Assembly: GCA_022559845.1 (NCBI GenBank)
Contig: CM040126.1
Span: 127,324,886-127,388,885 of the forward strand
Source of the DNA: Amorphophallus konjac
Lineage: Eukaryota; Streptophyta; Magnoliopsida; Alismatales; Araceae
Direction: 5' to 3'
DNA length: 64,000 nucleotides
Shown: positions 12,044 through 24,000 of the stretch, one piece after another
How the letters are laid out: every line of letters starts with the position of its first letter
How positions within the stretch are numbered: the stretch's first letter is position 1
Notes under the pieces: model-generated
Databases searched by the model: none
The model's input: only the letters and a program-made list of their open reading frames with translations
What the model was told of the DNA's origin: nothing
Made by a program: the position numbers and the translations under genes

Positions 12044-13906
12044 GTTTATTTTATTTAGCTCCAAATCACATGGGAGAATAAATTGTGGACTCCCTCTTTT
12101 ACCCCCCACCAATCCTAGATCTAGGGATAGAACTAGTCTTTTTGTATTTTCTATAAGAACCTTCTATTTTCATTTTGAGTGGAATTAATGCATAAGAAAT
12201 CTTGAATTTTGTTGGAAGCCTAGCAAGGGCCGCCCCTCTCTCTCTCTCCTCTCTTCTTCTTGCAGCTGGAAAGGCTGTGTTCTGATGTGGGAAGCCTCAT
12301 CTACCTGGTGTGGAGTTCATCGTTGCCGCCACCGCCGCCATCGAGCCGCCGTTGCACCCCCACCGCCTCCGTCGGTATTCTGCCAATCGGGTGACAGTAG
12401 GTCATTCTCAAATTTTTAGCTCTAAGCCACGGGTTCATCTGGAGCCCAAACTTTCAGGGTGAGTTCCAGGGGTCTTCACCACATCCCAGAAAATTTGGTT
12501 GGGCTTCAAGCTTCCCTTTTGCAATTTTCCATTTTCATTCTTCCTTTCCACCGAGATCTGCCAGCTTTCAGTCCAGATTCACAGTAGCTCTGAATTTCCC
12601 CTCTTCGGACCTCTTATTGATTTTTTTCTTGAGCCCCCAATTTTACTGGAAGTTCTACCCAACACCCCCTCCATCCACAAATTTTCGTGAAATTTCTAAA
12701 GGACTTCACCTATTTTCTAAAAATCACTTTCAGATCCCACTCAGTTCTGTCTGTCTCTGTCCAGATCCGACCACCCACCAATATAAAATATATGTCTCCA
12801 TCTAAACCTCCACCACATCGGTCATAAGAATTATTGCCGTTTTCCTCTCTCTCCCCTCTACAACTTTCATGAAGAGCTCGAGGTCTGAATCAGAGGTCTA
12901 CCCTGTGGTCAACACCAACTGTCCAGAAACTTCAGTTCTGCCTGGCCAGATCTGAAACTGAGATCAGTCCGGTTCTAAAATCCCCCATCAGAAGCACGAT
13001 CCCAACGAGGTGTCTGGAGTCACAAAGGGTTGAAGTACTTCAAAAGAGCTTTCCAACGATACCTCTTGCTTGTCGATCCAACGTCGGGAGTGATCGCAGT
13101 AGCAGATCTCGCCGGATCGTGCGCGGCAAAACTGAAGCAACAGATCCGTGGATAGCAACTCCAAGACTTGGAGATCGGAGCCGATCGGCCTCCGACCGGT
13201 GTTCCAACCCAGCCGCCGTCCAGGGAAGCGCACCACCAGAGGTCACCATCATAGTGGGACCCACACCGTCGGGTCCAGAAGATAGGGCAGCGTGTGGGCC
13301 CCATGAACCCGTAGATCGCTCCATCCGGACAGCACTAAAACACGGGTTTCGGCGTCGACGGACGACATCAAGATGCTGCCCGTCAACCCAATTCCCGCTA
13401 CTCCCGGGCCCCATATGTGACCTATTACCCCCCTGCGTGGAGTGGGTCAAATCTTTGTACTACAGTGTATTTGTTTAACAGGGAGTACAGGATTCGCCGG
13501 CATTGTCTTCCCCACGCCGGGAGCGTGGAGGTAACGATCTCGACTTCTTGGCATTTACTTGCTTAGCTAGTATATGGTCGTGTGCCATTGTTGAGTGCGA
13601 TAGGAACCTAGCCCATGAGTCCATGTCACCGCTGTGAGCGAGAGAGTGACCCGTCCCGTGGCTTGATCCGAGCACGGAAGTGAGTCGACCAACCTTGACT
13701 CTGCCAGTTTCTCAACCGCGCAGATCTGCGTTTCCCCTCACTTGGGACGACGAGTGAGCTTGCGTTTCTGTTAGCAACGTATAGCCCATAGGAACTCTTA
13801 GTGTCGGGCCAAAGCATCTACATTATTGTATGTTGCTGGTCATGTCCGCATTTAGTGTCTGAGGTCTGCATCACTTAGAATCGGTTCCCGTGTCCGTCTC
13901 GCATCA
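12044..13906 (+). repeat. Element B 5' LTR, second part
   Basis: Continues the LTR after the H insertion and matches 53352-55208. It ends CGCATCA just before the primer site. A TATA-like motif (TATAAAAT) is at 12782-12789. No coding region is credible here. Confidence 0.93.
12782..12789 (+). promoter_or_regulatory. Candidate TATA box in element B 5' LTR
   Basis: TATAAAAT lies within an otherwise conserved stretch. The 3' LTR has the matching motif at 54085-54090. Confidence 0.5.
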
Positions 13907-13909
13907 GTT

Positions 13910-13920
13910 TGGTATCAGAG
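13910..13920 (+). other. Element B primer-binding site (initiator tRNA-Met)
   Basis: TGGTATCAGAG, three bases downstream of the LTR end at 13906. It defines the plus-strand orientation of B. The leader 13921-14183 holds no feature I can name. Confidence 0.9.
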
Positions 13921-14183
13921 TGAGTCGAGTCTAGGGTAGTCATTGCATAAGTCTTGCACGGTCTAAGTCGAGTCTAGGATCATCATTATTTTTCAAAAAA
14001 AAGTGTTTTAAATTTGCATTTCATCCTGATAATTCAGTATATTAAAAGGTGCTGTCCGAACGTTAGGCTACGCCTATCGGGAAGGCCGCACACTTGCGGG
14101 AGTGATCTTCGGATCAATTAACTCCGCCACATATCGGATAATGGTTTAGGTCTAGGTGCATTAGTCAGTGTTTGCATTAGTCT

Positions 14184-15560
14184 ATGTCTCCTAGGTCGTG
14201 TCTTTGCATGCCCACCCCTCGAGGCACCCAATACTCGCCACCACCACCTATGGCGGATTCCCGAGCCCATAGCCCTGATGAGCCCTCGACAGTCGAGATG
14301 ATCCGAGCCCTCATGGATCGTCTCGATACGTGTATGGATGGCCTTAGTACGCGTCTAGATGGTGTAGGAACGCGTCTAGAAGAGAGGATGAAAGCCCTCG
14401 AGGATCAGGCCGAAGCTTCAGACCAGTCCATCCAGGGTCTTATAGGGAGGATTGCCGTCCTCGAGAGGGCCCCAGCGGCGGCGCAACCCGCGCCGACCAA
14501 TGGTCAACCGGAGTCGGCTTAGCAACCTGCTGTGCCAAGAGCTCAGGCGATAGATGTTGGGAGGCAACATGTGCATGAGGTGGCTGACTATGCATCTGAT
14601 AATGAGCAAGGGGGATATGGTCGTCGTAACCAACGACGGAATAGTGATGGCGATGATGATGATCGCGTTCTTCGGAGCATGCGTGCGGACCCTCCCCTTT
14701 TTAGCAGGTCCTTGGACCCGAAGGTCTATTTAGATTGGGAGGCCGGCAAGGACCAGTACTTTGAGTGGTTTGAGGTGACGGACCACTGGAGAGTTTGATA
14801 CGCGAAGATGAAGCTGCATGGGCAGGCCCAAACTTATTGGACCAATGTGGAGAGCCTGCTAAATCAACGACGTCAACCCCCTATCGGCACTTGGGATGAC
14901 ATGAAAATGAAATTGAGGGAGAAGTACCTTCCTACCTCATATCGCCAATGTCTCATAGACAAATGGCAAAGTCTCTCCCAAGGGAACCGATCCGTGACTG
15001 AGTACATCACCGAGTTTGATGAGTATTATTTACGGTGTGGAGTTATGGAAGAGAGCACCATGACCATATCACGCTTTCAGAGAGGTCTGCGGCCAAAATA
15101 TCAATATGAACTTTTTCGCCGCAATATGACCACTTTGGAACATGCGTATCAGGTTGCTCTCGAATTAGAGCAATTCGAGGCCGAGTTCGAGTCTACCCAT
15201 CGGTTGGGCTCCTTCCCCCTTCGTAGTGTCGAGCCTCGTGGCTCTTCTGGCATGTACCCGAGGGTCCCCATAGCCCGACCTCAGGAGCCCACTCGCCCCA
15301 AGCCGTTCGCTCCTAGGCCTCGCCCTCCACCTCCGAGGGACCTTCCTCGTCCCCAACAACTTACGGCACCCATCGCCCGTCCACCGACACCCGCACCTCC
15401 ATCTCGTCCCTTGTTGCCTTCACCTCCTATCCGTCGGGAGGATAAAGGGAAAGGGCCTTTGATTAGGGAGCCTAGTGGATCACGGCAGTAGTGTTATTGC
15501 TGCAATGGGTTTGGCCATTTCGCCAATTAGTGTCCCACTCACCCATCTCATGTCATTGGG
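14184..15560 (+). pseudogene. gag: Element B gag (capsid/nucleocapsid), broken
   Basis: A single frame from ATG 14184 is interrupted by in-frame stops at 14520-14522, 14796-14798, 15489-15491 and inside the zinc knuckle near 15528. The N-terminus has a predicted coiled-coil-like stretch (MIRALMDRLDTCMDGL). The central part is the retrotransposon Gag capsid domain (WDDMKMKLREKYLP, then SVTEYITEF and RFQRGLRPKYQYEL). It is followed by a proline-rich linker and a CX2CX4HX4C knuckle at about 15492-15545, which has a stop just before its last Cys. Gag would form the virus-like particle in the cytoplasm. The capsid sequence resembles the CRM clade. Confidence 0.85.
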
Positions 15561-16093
15561 GACACACAGGCTGAGGACACTACCCATACGGATCTCATGT
15601 TAGTCAGCTATGAAGCAGATCCGGAGCTAGCTGACGAGTATTATGAGGCCGAAGGGGATGGCCAAGATGCCCAGCATCCGGACGATACCCACTTGGGGGT
15701 CGTCAGGTGTATTCTCACCCAGCCACAGGCCAGTGATGACTGGCGTCGGACAACTATCTTTCATACATTCTGTAGGCTGGGCAAGCAAGTTTGTAAGGTG
15801 ATCATCGATAGTGGGAGTTGCATCAATGCAATCTCCATGGGCACTGTCTCCAGTCTTGGTCTTACACCCGTGGATCATCCTTGCCCCTATCGAGTATCAT
15901 GGGTGGATTCCACCTCCATTCCGATCAGGCTCTGGTCCCACTGCAATTCCATGCCTACCGTGACGAGATCTGGTGTGATGTCCTCCCCATGGAGGTGGGC
16001 AGCATTATTCTTGGTAGGCCTTGGTTATTTGATCGGGATGCCACACTTCATGGCCGGTCGAACACCTGTACCTTCGACCATGCTGGCCAATAG
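15561..16093 (+). pseudogene. Element B protease (retropepsin-like), frameshifted
   Basis: The catalytic motif IIDSGSCINAIS has its Asp codon at 15807-15809. The reading frame then breaks near 15930-15950. The downstream half (QFHAYRDEIWCDVLPM, then IILGRPWL) continues one frame over and ends at a stop at 16091-16093. The enzyme would cleave the Gag-Pol polyprotein. A short linker to 16204 follows without a recognisable domain. Confidence 0.8.
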
Positions 16094-16204
16094 ATTCTCC
16101 TCCAACCCTCTCAGCCCAAGAAGCCTTCAGTTAGGGGTCCTACTGGTCCTAGTACTCCGGAGCCTTCCATCCCCGGGCCCAGTACCCCACCCCCAGCTCG
16201 GGCT

Positions 16205-17064
16205 ATGACTGTTATATCTGGCCCAGGCGAGCCCTCGACTAGGAGATTGATGATGATTAGCTCCCGGGAAATGGAGCGGGAGGCTAGTAGGGGCTGCCCT
16301 GTGTTTGCTATTACGGTCCGAGAGGTGGAGCCAAAGTCTGAGGGTGAACTCCCACCCGATGTCATTCCTATTCTACAGGAGTTCACTGATATTTTTCCCG
16401 AGGAGCTTCCCGAGGGACTCCCACCCATGCAGGATATTCAGCATGCTATCGACCTGATTCCGGGCTCCTCATTGCCCAATCTTCCACACTATCGCATGAG
16501 TCCCACGGAACATGCCGAGCTAAAACGGCAAGTCGATGAGTTGATGCAGAGAGGGTCTGTTCGGGACAGCATGAGCCCGTGTGCTGTTCCCGCATTACTC
16601 GCCCCAAAGAAGGATGTCACGTGGAGAATGTGCATTGATAGTCGTGCCATCAACAAAATCACCGTGAAGTACAGGTTCCCTATTCCGCGCCTAGATGATA
16701 TGCTAGACATGATGGCCGGTGCCATTATCTTCTCAAAGATCGATCTTAAGAGTGGTTACCACCAGGTGAGGATTAGGCCAGGTGATGAGTGGAAGACCGC
16801 ATTTAAGACCAAGGATGGTCTATATGAGTGGTTGGTTATGCCCTTTGGGTTGACCAATTTCCCTAGCACTTTCATGCGACTCATGACTCAGGTCCTTCGA
16901 CCTTTCATTGGAGTCTTTGTGGTTGTGTATTTTGATGATATCCTTATATATAGTCGCACTAAAGGGGACCACTTGGACCATCTAAGGTAGGTCTGTCTAC
17001 TTTTGAGGTGAGAGCAGTTGTTTGCGAACCCACAGAAGTGTGCCTTCATGACACCTTAGCTTAC
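16205..17064 (+). pseudogene. pol: Element B reverse transcriptase, first part
   Basis: Contains the Ty3-gypsy RT core: [10 protein letters not shown] upstream, [50 protein letters not shown] and the catalytic YFDD at 16928-16939. A stop at 16988-16990 and two more shortly after disrupt the thumb region. Element E inserted at 17064/17065 and splits the gene, with CTTAC repeated at 17060-17064 and 50717-50721. Confidence 0.92.
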
Positions 17065-17112
17065 TGTTTGTGATCTTTTTTATCTTCTTATTATTTTATT
17101 TTTATTTATACT

Positions 17113-17149
<37 letters not shown>

Positions 17150-20100
17150 CTTATTTCACGTGTCGATCAACCAATTAACTAATTGGCAATTAACTGACTG
17201 ATTGACTGCACGGGCATGCCAGTCACGTGAGTGACAAGTTTATTATGCGCTCATTCTGACCCGTATCGGGCGAAAGTGAGGTTCGGTCGGGACCAGCAGT
17301 CCGCCATACCATAAAGGCTATGGCGTTAATTACATCCCCCGCGAGGAGGGAACACCTTTGATTAATTCCCGAGATAGCGGGCTGTCGAGGCCGGAATAAA
17401 AGATGTGATGCTACGAACATGATAAGATCACGTGAGATGCATCTATCTATCATGCAAGAGAGGCATGGTTTATTAGATTGGTGACCCTCGATACAGGGCG
17501 GAGGACGTAGGTCCGAAGACCGCCATCGTGTATAGCGGAAACTTCCGATCGGGCATAACCCGGCCTTCCGTCAATGCCATTTGATATACCCGAGGGTCTA
17601 TGCAAGCATACATGCATGATGCCCATAACTATGCTAAGCATGGAAATAGAGTTATGAAGGCGAGCAGAGCTCAATCATATTTTATTAAGCCCCGCCAACG
17701 GGGGAAAAAGGTGACACAAGCCTGATAGCGAAAGCAGAGTGCTAATACGCATGATAGCCAACATGATAGAAAGGTTATTCGGGGCATAAACAGCCCTTGC
17801 CTTATTCAATCTACTGCTAATTGGGGCTGCCAATCTCGACCACGAGAGGCCAGGATTGCCCCGGGGGCGAGCCAGGGATTAGACAACATAGCGATTAGAA
17901 ACGGCGCCAGAAGACGGAGGTATATGACTTAAAACGGCGTGGGAAACCGTAGGTAAATGAGGGAAGTTAAAACGGCACGGCCCGTTTGGGGCGCGCCGGG
18001 AAGAGCGCGCCGTTTTAAGGCGCGCCATTTTAAGGCGCGCCGTATATAAACGGCGCCGGTTTAGCCCGATCTCATGGAAACCGAGGTTTTATTCATTTTT
18101 CTTGGGTTTATTAAAATACCTTGGGAAACTTTGAAAGTTTATTTAAGTTATTGATTCAAAGGATCAGCCCCGGGGCATCCGGGGGTCGAGTCACAGGCTC
18201 GCGCGAGGTTCACACTCGAGCGCAGCGATTGTTCCGAGTCAGACTCGTTCGAGCCAAAATTTCGGCAGCATCTCCCCATCCCGAAGGATTGTCGAGGAGA
18301 AGTGGGGAGTACTCACGTGGCGGAGCAACCCCTAAGAGCCAGGTGGCGCAACGGCGGCCGACAAACCCAAATGGAAAGGAAAACCCCGAGGCCTAGCCTG
18401 CTAGGGGCACCGAGTCTGTGGGCGATAGTGAATGAATGAGGCGACTCATTATGGGAGCGAAAACCTCGAGGGCTGGCCTACGAGGGGCACGCGACCCGAG
18501 TCGACACAACGCTCAAATCGGGACGACCGATAGAGGGAAGGAAACCCCGAGGGCTAGCCTACAAGGGGAACGCAACCCACGGCCACCACAAAGTCCATTA
18601 AGGACTGTGGATTTGAAATGTAGGGCTTAGCCCCGTTACTGTGTGCTCAATGGCCCGAGGGGATACTCGTCATCGATGGATGAGCCCCCTGTCGATCGAG
18701 TGGCTGATGTAGAAGATTGGGGGAATATCCCCCTCCCCGGGTACTGGAGCGATGCTACAGAGCAGACTCCTGTTAAGATGCGAACGGAGTGGAAAGAGCG
18801 GCGCAAGACATCGCTTGACGACAAGTGGACAAACGAATTGCTAGAAACATATTGGAACGGCGAAACCCGCGGGCTAAATAAGTTAATACTGGCATGCTAT
18901 ATGATTATCATAGTGATCCGGGGAAGGGAGGTATATATCATATTCGGAAAAAAAACAACAGGGGCTCATCACAGGATGAAAAGGGAACGGCAGAGGCGAT
19001 CATCCCCTCCCCTTTGGCCTATGAGGAAGGGCACAGGGACGGCGAAGGGTCTGCTCCCTAGATAGGGATGGACAGAGATATGCACACAAGTGCATCTCCG
19101 ATCACAAAACCCTGTGGCACACACGGTGCAGAGCTCGACCATTGCATTGGAATAAAGAGAGAAAACCCCGGGGAGGGGGGAAGAACGATTCATGTAGCCC
19201 AAGGGCATATCCAGCGTCGAGGAAAACGGATCCGGTACAGGTAGATATACGGCATTAAATGCACATTTGAGAAGAAATTAGAGAGGACATGAAGGAGAGA
19301 TACGGCATCGGACGTAATCGCATTTCATTCATTCAATGAACGATACAGGTAGATATACACAGCATATATTCCGGCGCTGGCGTTGTCGCTCGGCCGCCGT
19401 TTACATTAATAGAAGAAGATCATTACAGATGAAGAGAAGGGGCAAAGGCAATGCTGAGGGCGGGGAGGTAAGGCTCATATCATCGCCCCTCCCCTCTCTC
19501 ACTTACATTATATCAGGGGAAGAAAACCAAAGAAGAAAAAGGGGGATCGACCGGAAGAAAAATACGGAAACCCACCTAAACTCTTTCTCCAGAACAGAGT
19601 ATCAGATCACAGGCTTCCCTTCTTCGGCTCCGGAGGTATTCAGATGAGCAGACGAGGAAGACGGTGGCGAGAACCCTCAGTGGAAACCCTACTTCTCCCC
19701 CAAGGTTTTTCTCTCGAACGAACCCTCTCCCTTCGTATTGGCTCTCTTTTGTTATCTTCTCTTTTTTTATTTCTTGATCCCTCCTCTCCTCTCTTTTTTG
19801 TTTCGAAGGCAGGGTGTATATGTAGCCCTTCGTTAATTCGGCGCCCTGGAAGGGGGCGCGGCAGATTTAACGGCGCCTGGAACAAGTCCCTGATTGGATG
19901 GGCGCGCCGGATTTGGTGGCACCGTATTAAGCGGCGCCGATGACCCTTCGCGCGCCGTTTTAACTTGTTTGCTCGGCGCGGCTCAGCCGATGGGTCTGGG
20001 GATGGTTCCGGAAGCTCCCGTTGACTGTTCCTCTCACCCTGGCCCTTGGAAAAGCATGACGGGGCGTTGACAAAGCTCTCGATATGATGAATGGCCTTAA

Positions 20101-20669
20101 TCAGAACTTCACGTGTGTCTAGCCCGATCACACGGGTATCCTGCTGGCACGGCCTTCAGCACTGTGATTTGTGCTTCTGGTTGAGACGGACTCGTGCTCG
20201 AAGCTTCCTTGCGGGATGGCATTGCATCCAGGATAATTTCACCTTGAATGGCGATAAATCGGCCACTAACGGGCCCATTATGGCGAGGAGCCGAACCCGT
20301 GTCAGGTGATTGGGGCCTTCTGCTGATAGAACCTTCGGCCCCTTGTTGTGGATGGCCGAGGACGTTCTTCCTCCTTAGGAGAGTCACCGGGTAGACCGTC
20401 GTCCTTGGTCGGGCGACGAATGTAGGGTAGCGGCATGACGAGGTCGATGTCGGATCATTGGGCAGGCTTGGTCGCGCTGCCGGTTGGTTGTGGATTCATT
20501 CCGACTCTCCTGAGGTAAAGTCCCCGGTGATCACTTCAAGGTGACTCGGGGCTCTGGCAACTTGAGGAATCTTTAGTAAGTTGATCTTCATCGGCTTCTG
20601 TGCTTCAGTGGGCCGTATCATTCGTCTTTGCGGCTTGGTCGCCGAAGGATTATATTTTGAGCGCCAATA
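17065..20669 (-). repeat. Element E 3' LTR
   Basis: Matches 47123-50716 throughout. On the plus strand it begins TGTTTGTGATC and ends GCCAATA, where the other copy keeps CCAACA. It contains an (AT)n tract at about 17112-17150. A threefold degenerate repeat (AACCCCGAGG, GCTAGCCTAC, AGGGG) is at 18366-18580. GGCGCGCC modules separated by TTTTAA occur at about 17990-18050 and 19850-19965. Confidence 0.93.
18366..18580. repeat. Threefold degenerate repeat inside element E LTR
   Basis: Three copies, about 70-90 bases apart, of GAAAACCCCGAGGGCTAGCC followed by a short segment and AGGGG(C/A)AC. Each copy can pair CCCC with GGGG. The 5' LTR carries the same at 48417-48630. Confidence 0.65.
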
Positions 20670-20687
20670 AATGCCCCCCAGACGTGG
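20670..20687 (-). other. Element E polypurine tract
   Basis: On the minus strand this is a G-rich stretch (CTGGGGGGCATT) immediately before the 3' LTR, as needed to prime plus-strand synthesis. Confidence 0.65.
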
Positions 20688-20929
20688 GTGGTGCAAGCGA
20701 GGCAGGAGTGCAGCAGGAGCTACGGATGAGCTTCGTTTGGTGACGGAAGCTCGAAACGGCACTTAATCCCGGCTTCGGACGTTAATCCGGCGCGGCAGGA
20801 AGCTTGAACGACACTATTTAAAACAGTGCGCCCTTTTATTCAGAGTTAAAACGGCGCCGCCAAATCGGCGTGCCCCTGGCATTGCGGTTGAAACGGCGCG
20901 GCCTTCACGGCGCGCAAATCGCTTAAAAG

Positions 20930-20949
20930 GGCGCGCCCCGGGGCGCGCC
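20930..20949. promoter_or_regulatory. 20-bp perfect GC palindrome upstream of the antisense gene
   Basis: Two GGCGCGCCCC arms meet head to head. It is followed by GTTTTAA, the same module as in E's LTR. It sits about 25 bases upstream of the TATA box at 20974, suggesting a promoter-proximal element. Confidence 0.5.
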
Positions 20950-20973
20950 GTTTTAACAGGGGTGGAGCCCCCT

Positions 20974-20982
20974 CTATATATT
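20974..20982 (+). promoter_or_regulatory. Candidate TATA box of the antisense gene
   Basis: CTATATATT, preceded by GC-rich modules and followed by a pyrimidine-rich stretch. It lies 94 bases before the proposed ATG at 21068. Confidence 0.6.
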
Positions 20983-21067
20983 GTCTTTTTCTTCATTTTT
21001 TCTTCACAACTGTTCATTTGTGAACATTTTTCCTCTCTCTTCATCTCCCTCTCCACCGCGACAAGCG

Positions 21068-24000
21068 ATGAGCGAGCGAGCCGGAGTCGAAGGTGGGTTG
21101 AGGGGTTTTGTTATGGGTTTAGAATCCATCTTCCGGGCCCCGGGAGGCTTCTAGTAGGACTTGTCCTCGGAGCTAAATCCCCCGGGTGTCCCATTTGGCC
21201 TTGGCTTACGCCTATGGCTACTTTTAGGGGCTGCTCCCTTAGTGGACGGCTTCCACTTTTCTTTTGGCAAACCCCCGAGCTGGGGAGATGCTGCCGAAAT
21301 TTTGTCAGAAGTCTTGCTTTGATCAACTGATTTTTGACTTTGCTTGTTCTTTTCTGGACATTGTCCTGCAGATAACATGGCATCCGGCCCTTCCTCCTCT
21401 GTGTCCCGGGTTGCTGTGACATGGGGGAATGTCCACTCCCTTGATCGGGGGCCCCGACGGATAGCCGTGGTAGCTGAGTCTTTGGACTCGGAGACTGATA
21501 CCGTCGACGCCAGCCGCTTGTTGATTCTCGACGGTAATCATTTCAAGTATTAGCGAGGGGATGGCGTCAGATTGGACCACCCCAAGGACAAACACTTGAT
21601 GGCATTCCTTGGGCGCTTCAACCTTGGCGGGAAGCGCGATATAATTCTCGTCCATCGAGCTGAGGGAGCCTTACTAGCGGAGAGAGACAGTCTGACCGAG
21701 TCAGTCACTCACGGTATGCCTATATATATTCCGGGTGAGCCCAGAAAATGGGGGGCCGTTCTTGGAGTGCAGGAGTTATCTCCAGAGGCCGGGTTGCTGA
21801 CAAGAGCACCGCAGTATACACCAGCCCGCTGGAATGAGACTGCCGGGCGCGTCGATAGGGAGAAGCCCGTATATTGTTCCTCGCCCCGCTTCATTGGGGG
21901 TACCGAGATGATCCTTTCCTTTTGGACTGCTTGGCGGTCCGGTTCAAGCATCAGGTCTCAGTGGGATGGTTCGGAGAACTCAAAGCCACCGATGCTCACG
22001 CCTTCAGACCGGGCGCCGTTGAATTTACAGATTTTGTATTGCGGCAATATGCTCCCATCCTGGTACATGCCAGTGTTTATCAGAGTGTATATGCTTCCCG
22101 GTACAGGTATCCGATCTCCCGAGGTCTGTGCTGCGGGATGATTGAGGTCTTCTGCCCAGAATACAACACGTTTTATACTGCAGAGGGTGAGACTTCACTG
22201 GACCTCTGGAGCCTTTCCCAGCTGAGCGGCTTGCCGATAGACGGGGAGCCGTATGAAGAAGTTTGTTTTCGGACTGGCTGAAAGACCAGACGGATGGCGA
22301 AGGCAAATATTTCACGGGCTTCGCCTACTGCTATTTGATGAAGGCGTACCGCACCCTGCTGCGCCTGACGCTTGACTCAAGGGAAGCGCGGAAGCCTGGC
22401 GAAAAGAGACGTGTGCGGATGTGCACGTGGCTTCAATATTTCTTCGGTGGGGAGCAGCAGTACGAGGACTTCCCCACGGTGGTTCCGACAGCAGTGAAGC
22501 GGAAGAAGAGGGCTCGACGCCAGACGACATATCCTGCTGCTTCGGGGAGAGGGCGGCAAGGGGGCCCGAATCCCACAGGGGTCGACGCAGTCACAAATTG
22601 TGCTGCGTATCTGACATACTGGCTTTGTTCGTTCGCCCTCCCTCAGGGGGACGAGACGGTAATCAGGCCGGAGGCCATCTACCCTGCCTGTCTGATGGCT
22701 TGGGGGACAAAGTTGTCCCTGTGCCCGGTGGCTTTATGCCTTACGTACAAGATGCTGGGGGATTTGCACAAGTCACGCATCCCCAAAAATTCACGGATAG
22801 TTGGTCCCATCCACTTCTTCAATGCCTGGGTCTGCACCTTGTTCCCTGAAGCAGCTCCCCGGTCAATGCAGCCGATCGCCCTTTGCCGCGGATGATCGAA
22901 TTTGCTAGTGATGAACCGTCTTCACTGGCGGATCAGCTTTTTGCTATTCGGGGGAAGCCGACTACAGTTCCGACAGATTACCCAGGAGTTCTGCATTTTT
23001 GGAGCTTGGCTGCTAGCTCCAGTGCTCTCGTCAACAGGATGCGGCAATGTCGGTTGTTCGAGACAGAGGAATTCATTCACCAGCTCACCGGGGCCAAGAG
23101 CACGAGGCCATCTTGGAACCAGAACTGATTGATTGGGCACTGTCTATCCGCCCCAGTGTCCTTGTATTCAGAAAGAGCGGCTTACTGTGGCTGGAGCCGT
23201 ACTATCCCTTCCGCTTTGGCCGAATTTTGGATATGACCAGCAGATTCCTTCTTCTTCAGCCCGGTTCAATCTCCCGAATAGACATCGGGCTGGTCAGACG
23301 ACTACGGATGAGGCCCGCACATGGTGGGATTACTTTCATCGTCGGGAGGATGTCTCCTTCAGGGTGCCAACCCCGGCCCGCCTGCCCCGAGTGACTCCGG
23401 ACATCATCAAGTGGTGGAATGCACGGACGGGCTTCTACCGGAACTTTCGGAAAGACTGTTGGCATGTCGCCGAACGTCGTTTCTTGGATTCCCAGCGGGA
23501 GCCTGCTTTGGATGTTGATCCATCCTATTTGAAGAAATTGAAGTCCTGGTCCAACACCGAGGTGATGGCATATCTGGAGGCCAGGAAAGCCGTGAAGGGT
23601 AGGTCATCCAAGGCCAACCCGAAGATGCCAGAGATCCAGAAGGATGACTATATCAAGACTCTTTGGGGGCTGTGCCGGGTTAGTAGTGACCGGATTGCCC
23701 TCCAGACGATCCCCCTTCCGGTGGAAGAACCTCTTCCTGCAGTGGCGGGTTGGCGCCCAGAAGCTGACCGTTTTCATCCCTACCGGACCTTCATCAGGAG
23801 GGAAGATAAATGGGCTGACTTGTATTCCAGCACCCCCTGGATATTCGCCCTGCTTCATTCTCATGGGCTTTCAATTTCTGGTCCACTAGAAGCCATCCGG
23901 GACCATCAGCTCCTCGTATCTTTCAAGTATGTCGACGGCTGGGGATTCGACCAATTGGGCCTATATCATCACTTATCCTCCTGTGGCCATGAAGATTTGG

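Noticed and set aside
13020..13478. Open frames on both strands repeated at 54214-54693
   Set aside because: They lie in the two LTRs of B; similarity is explained by the LTR pair and no protein family is visible.
19640..20131. 163-residue minus-strand frame in E's 3' LTR
   Set aside because: It is basic and low in complexity, and the matching region of the other LTR (49687-49998) breaks it.
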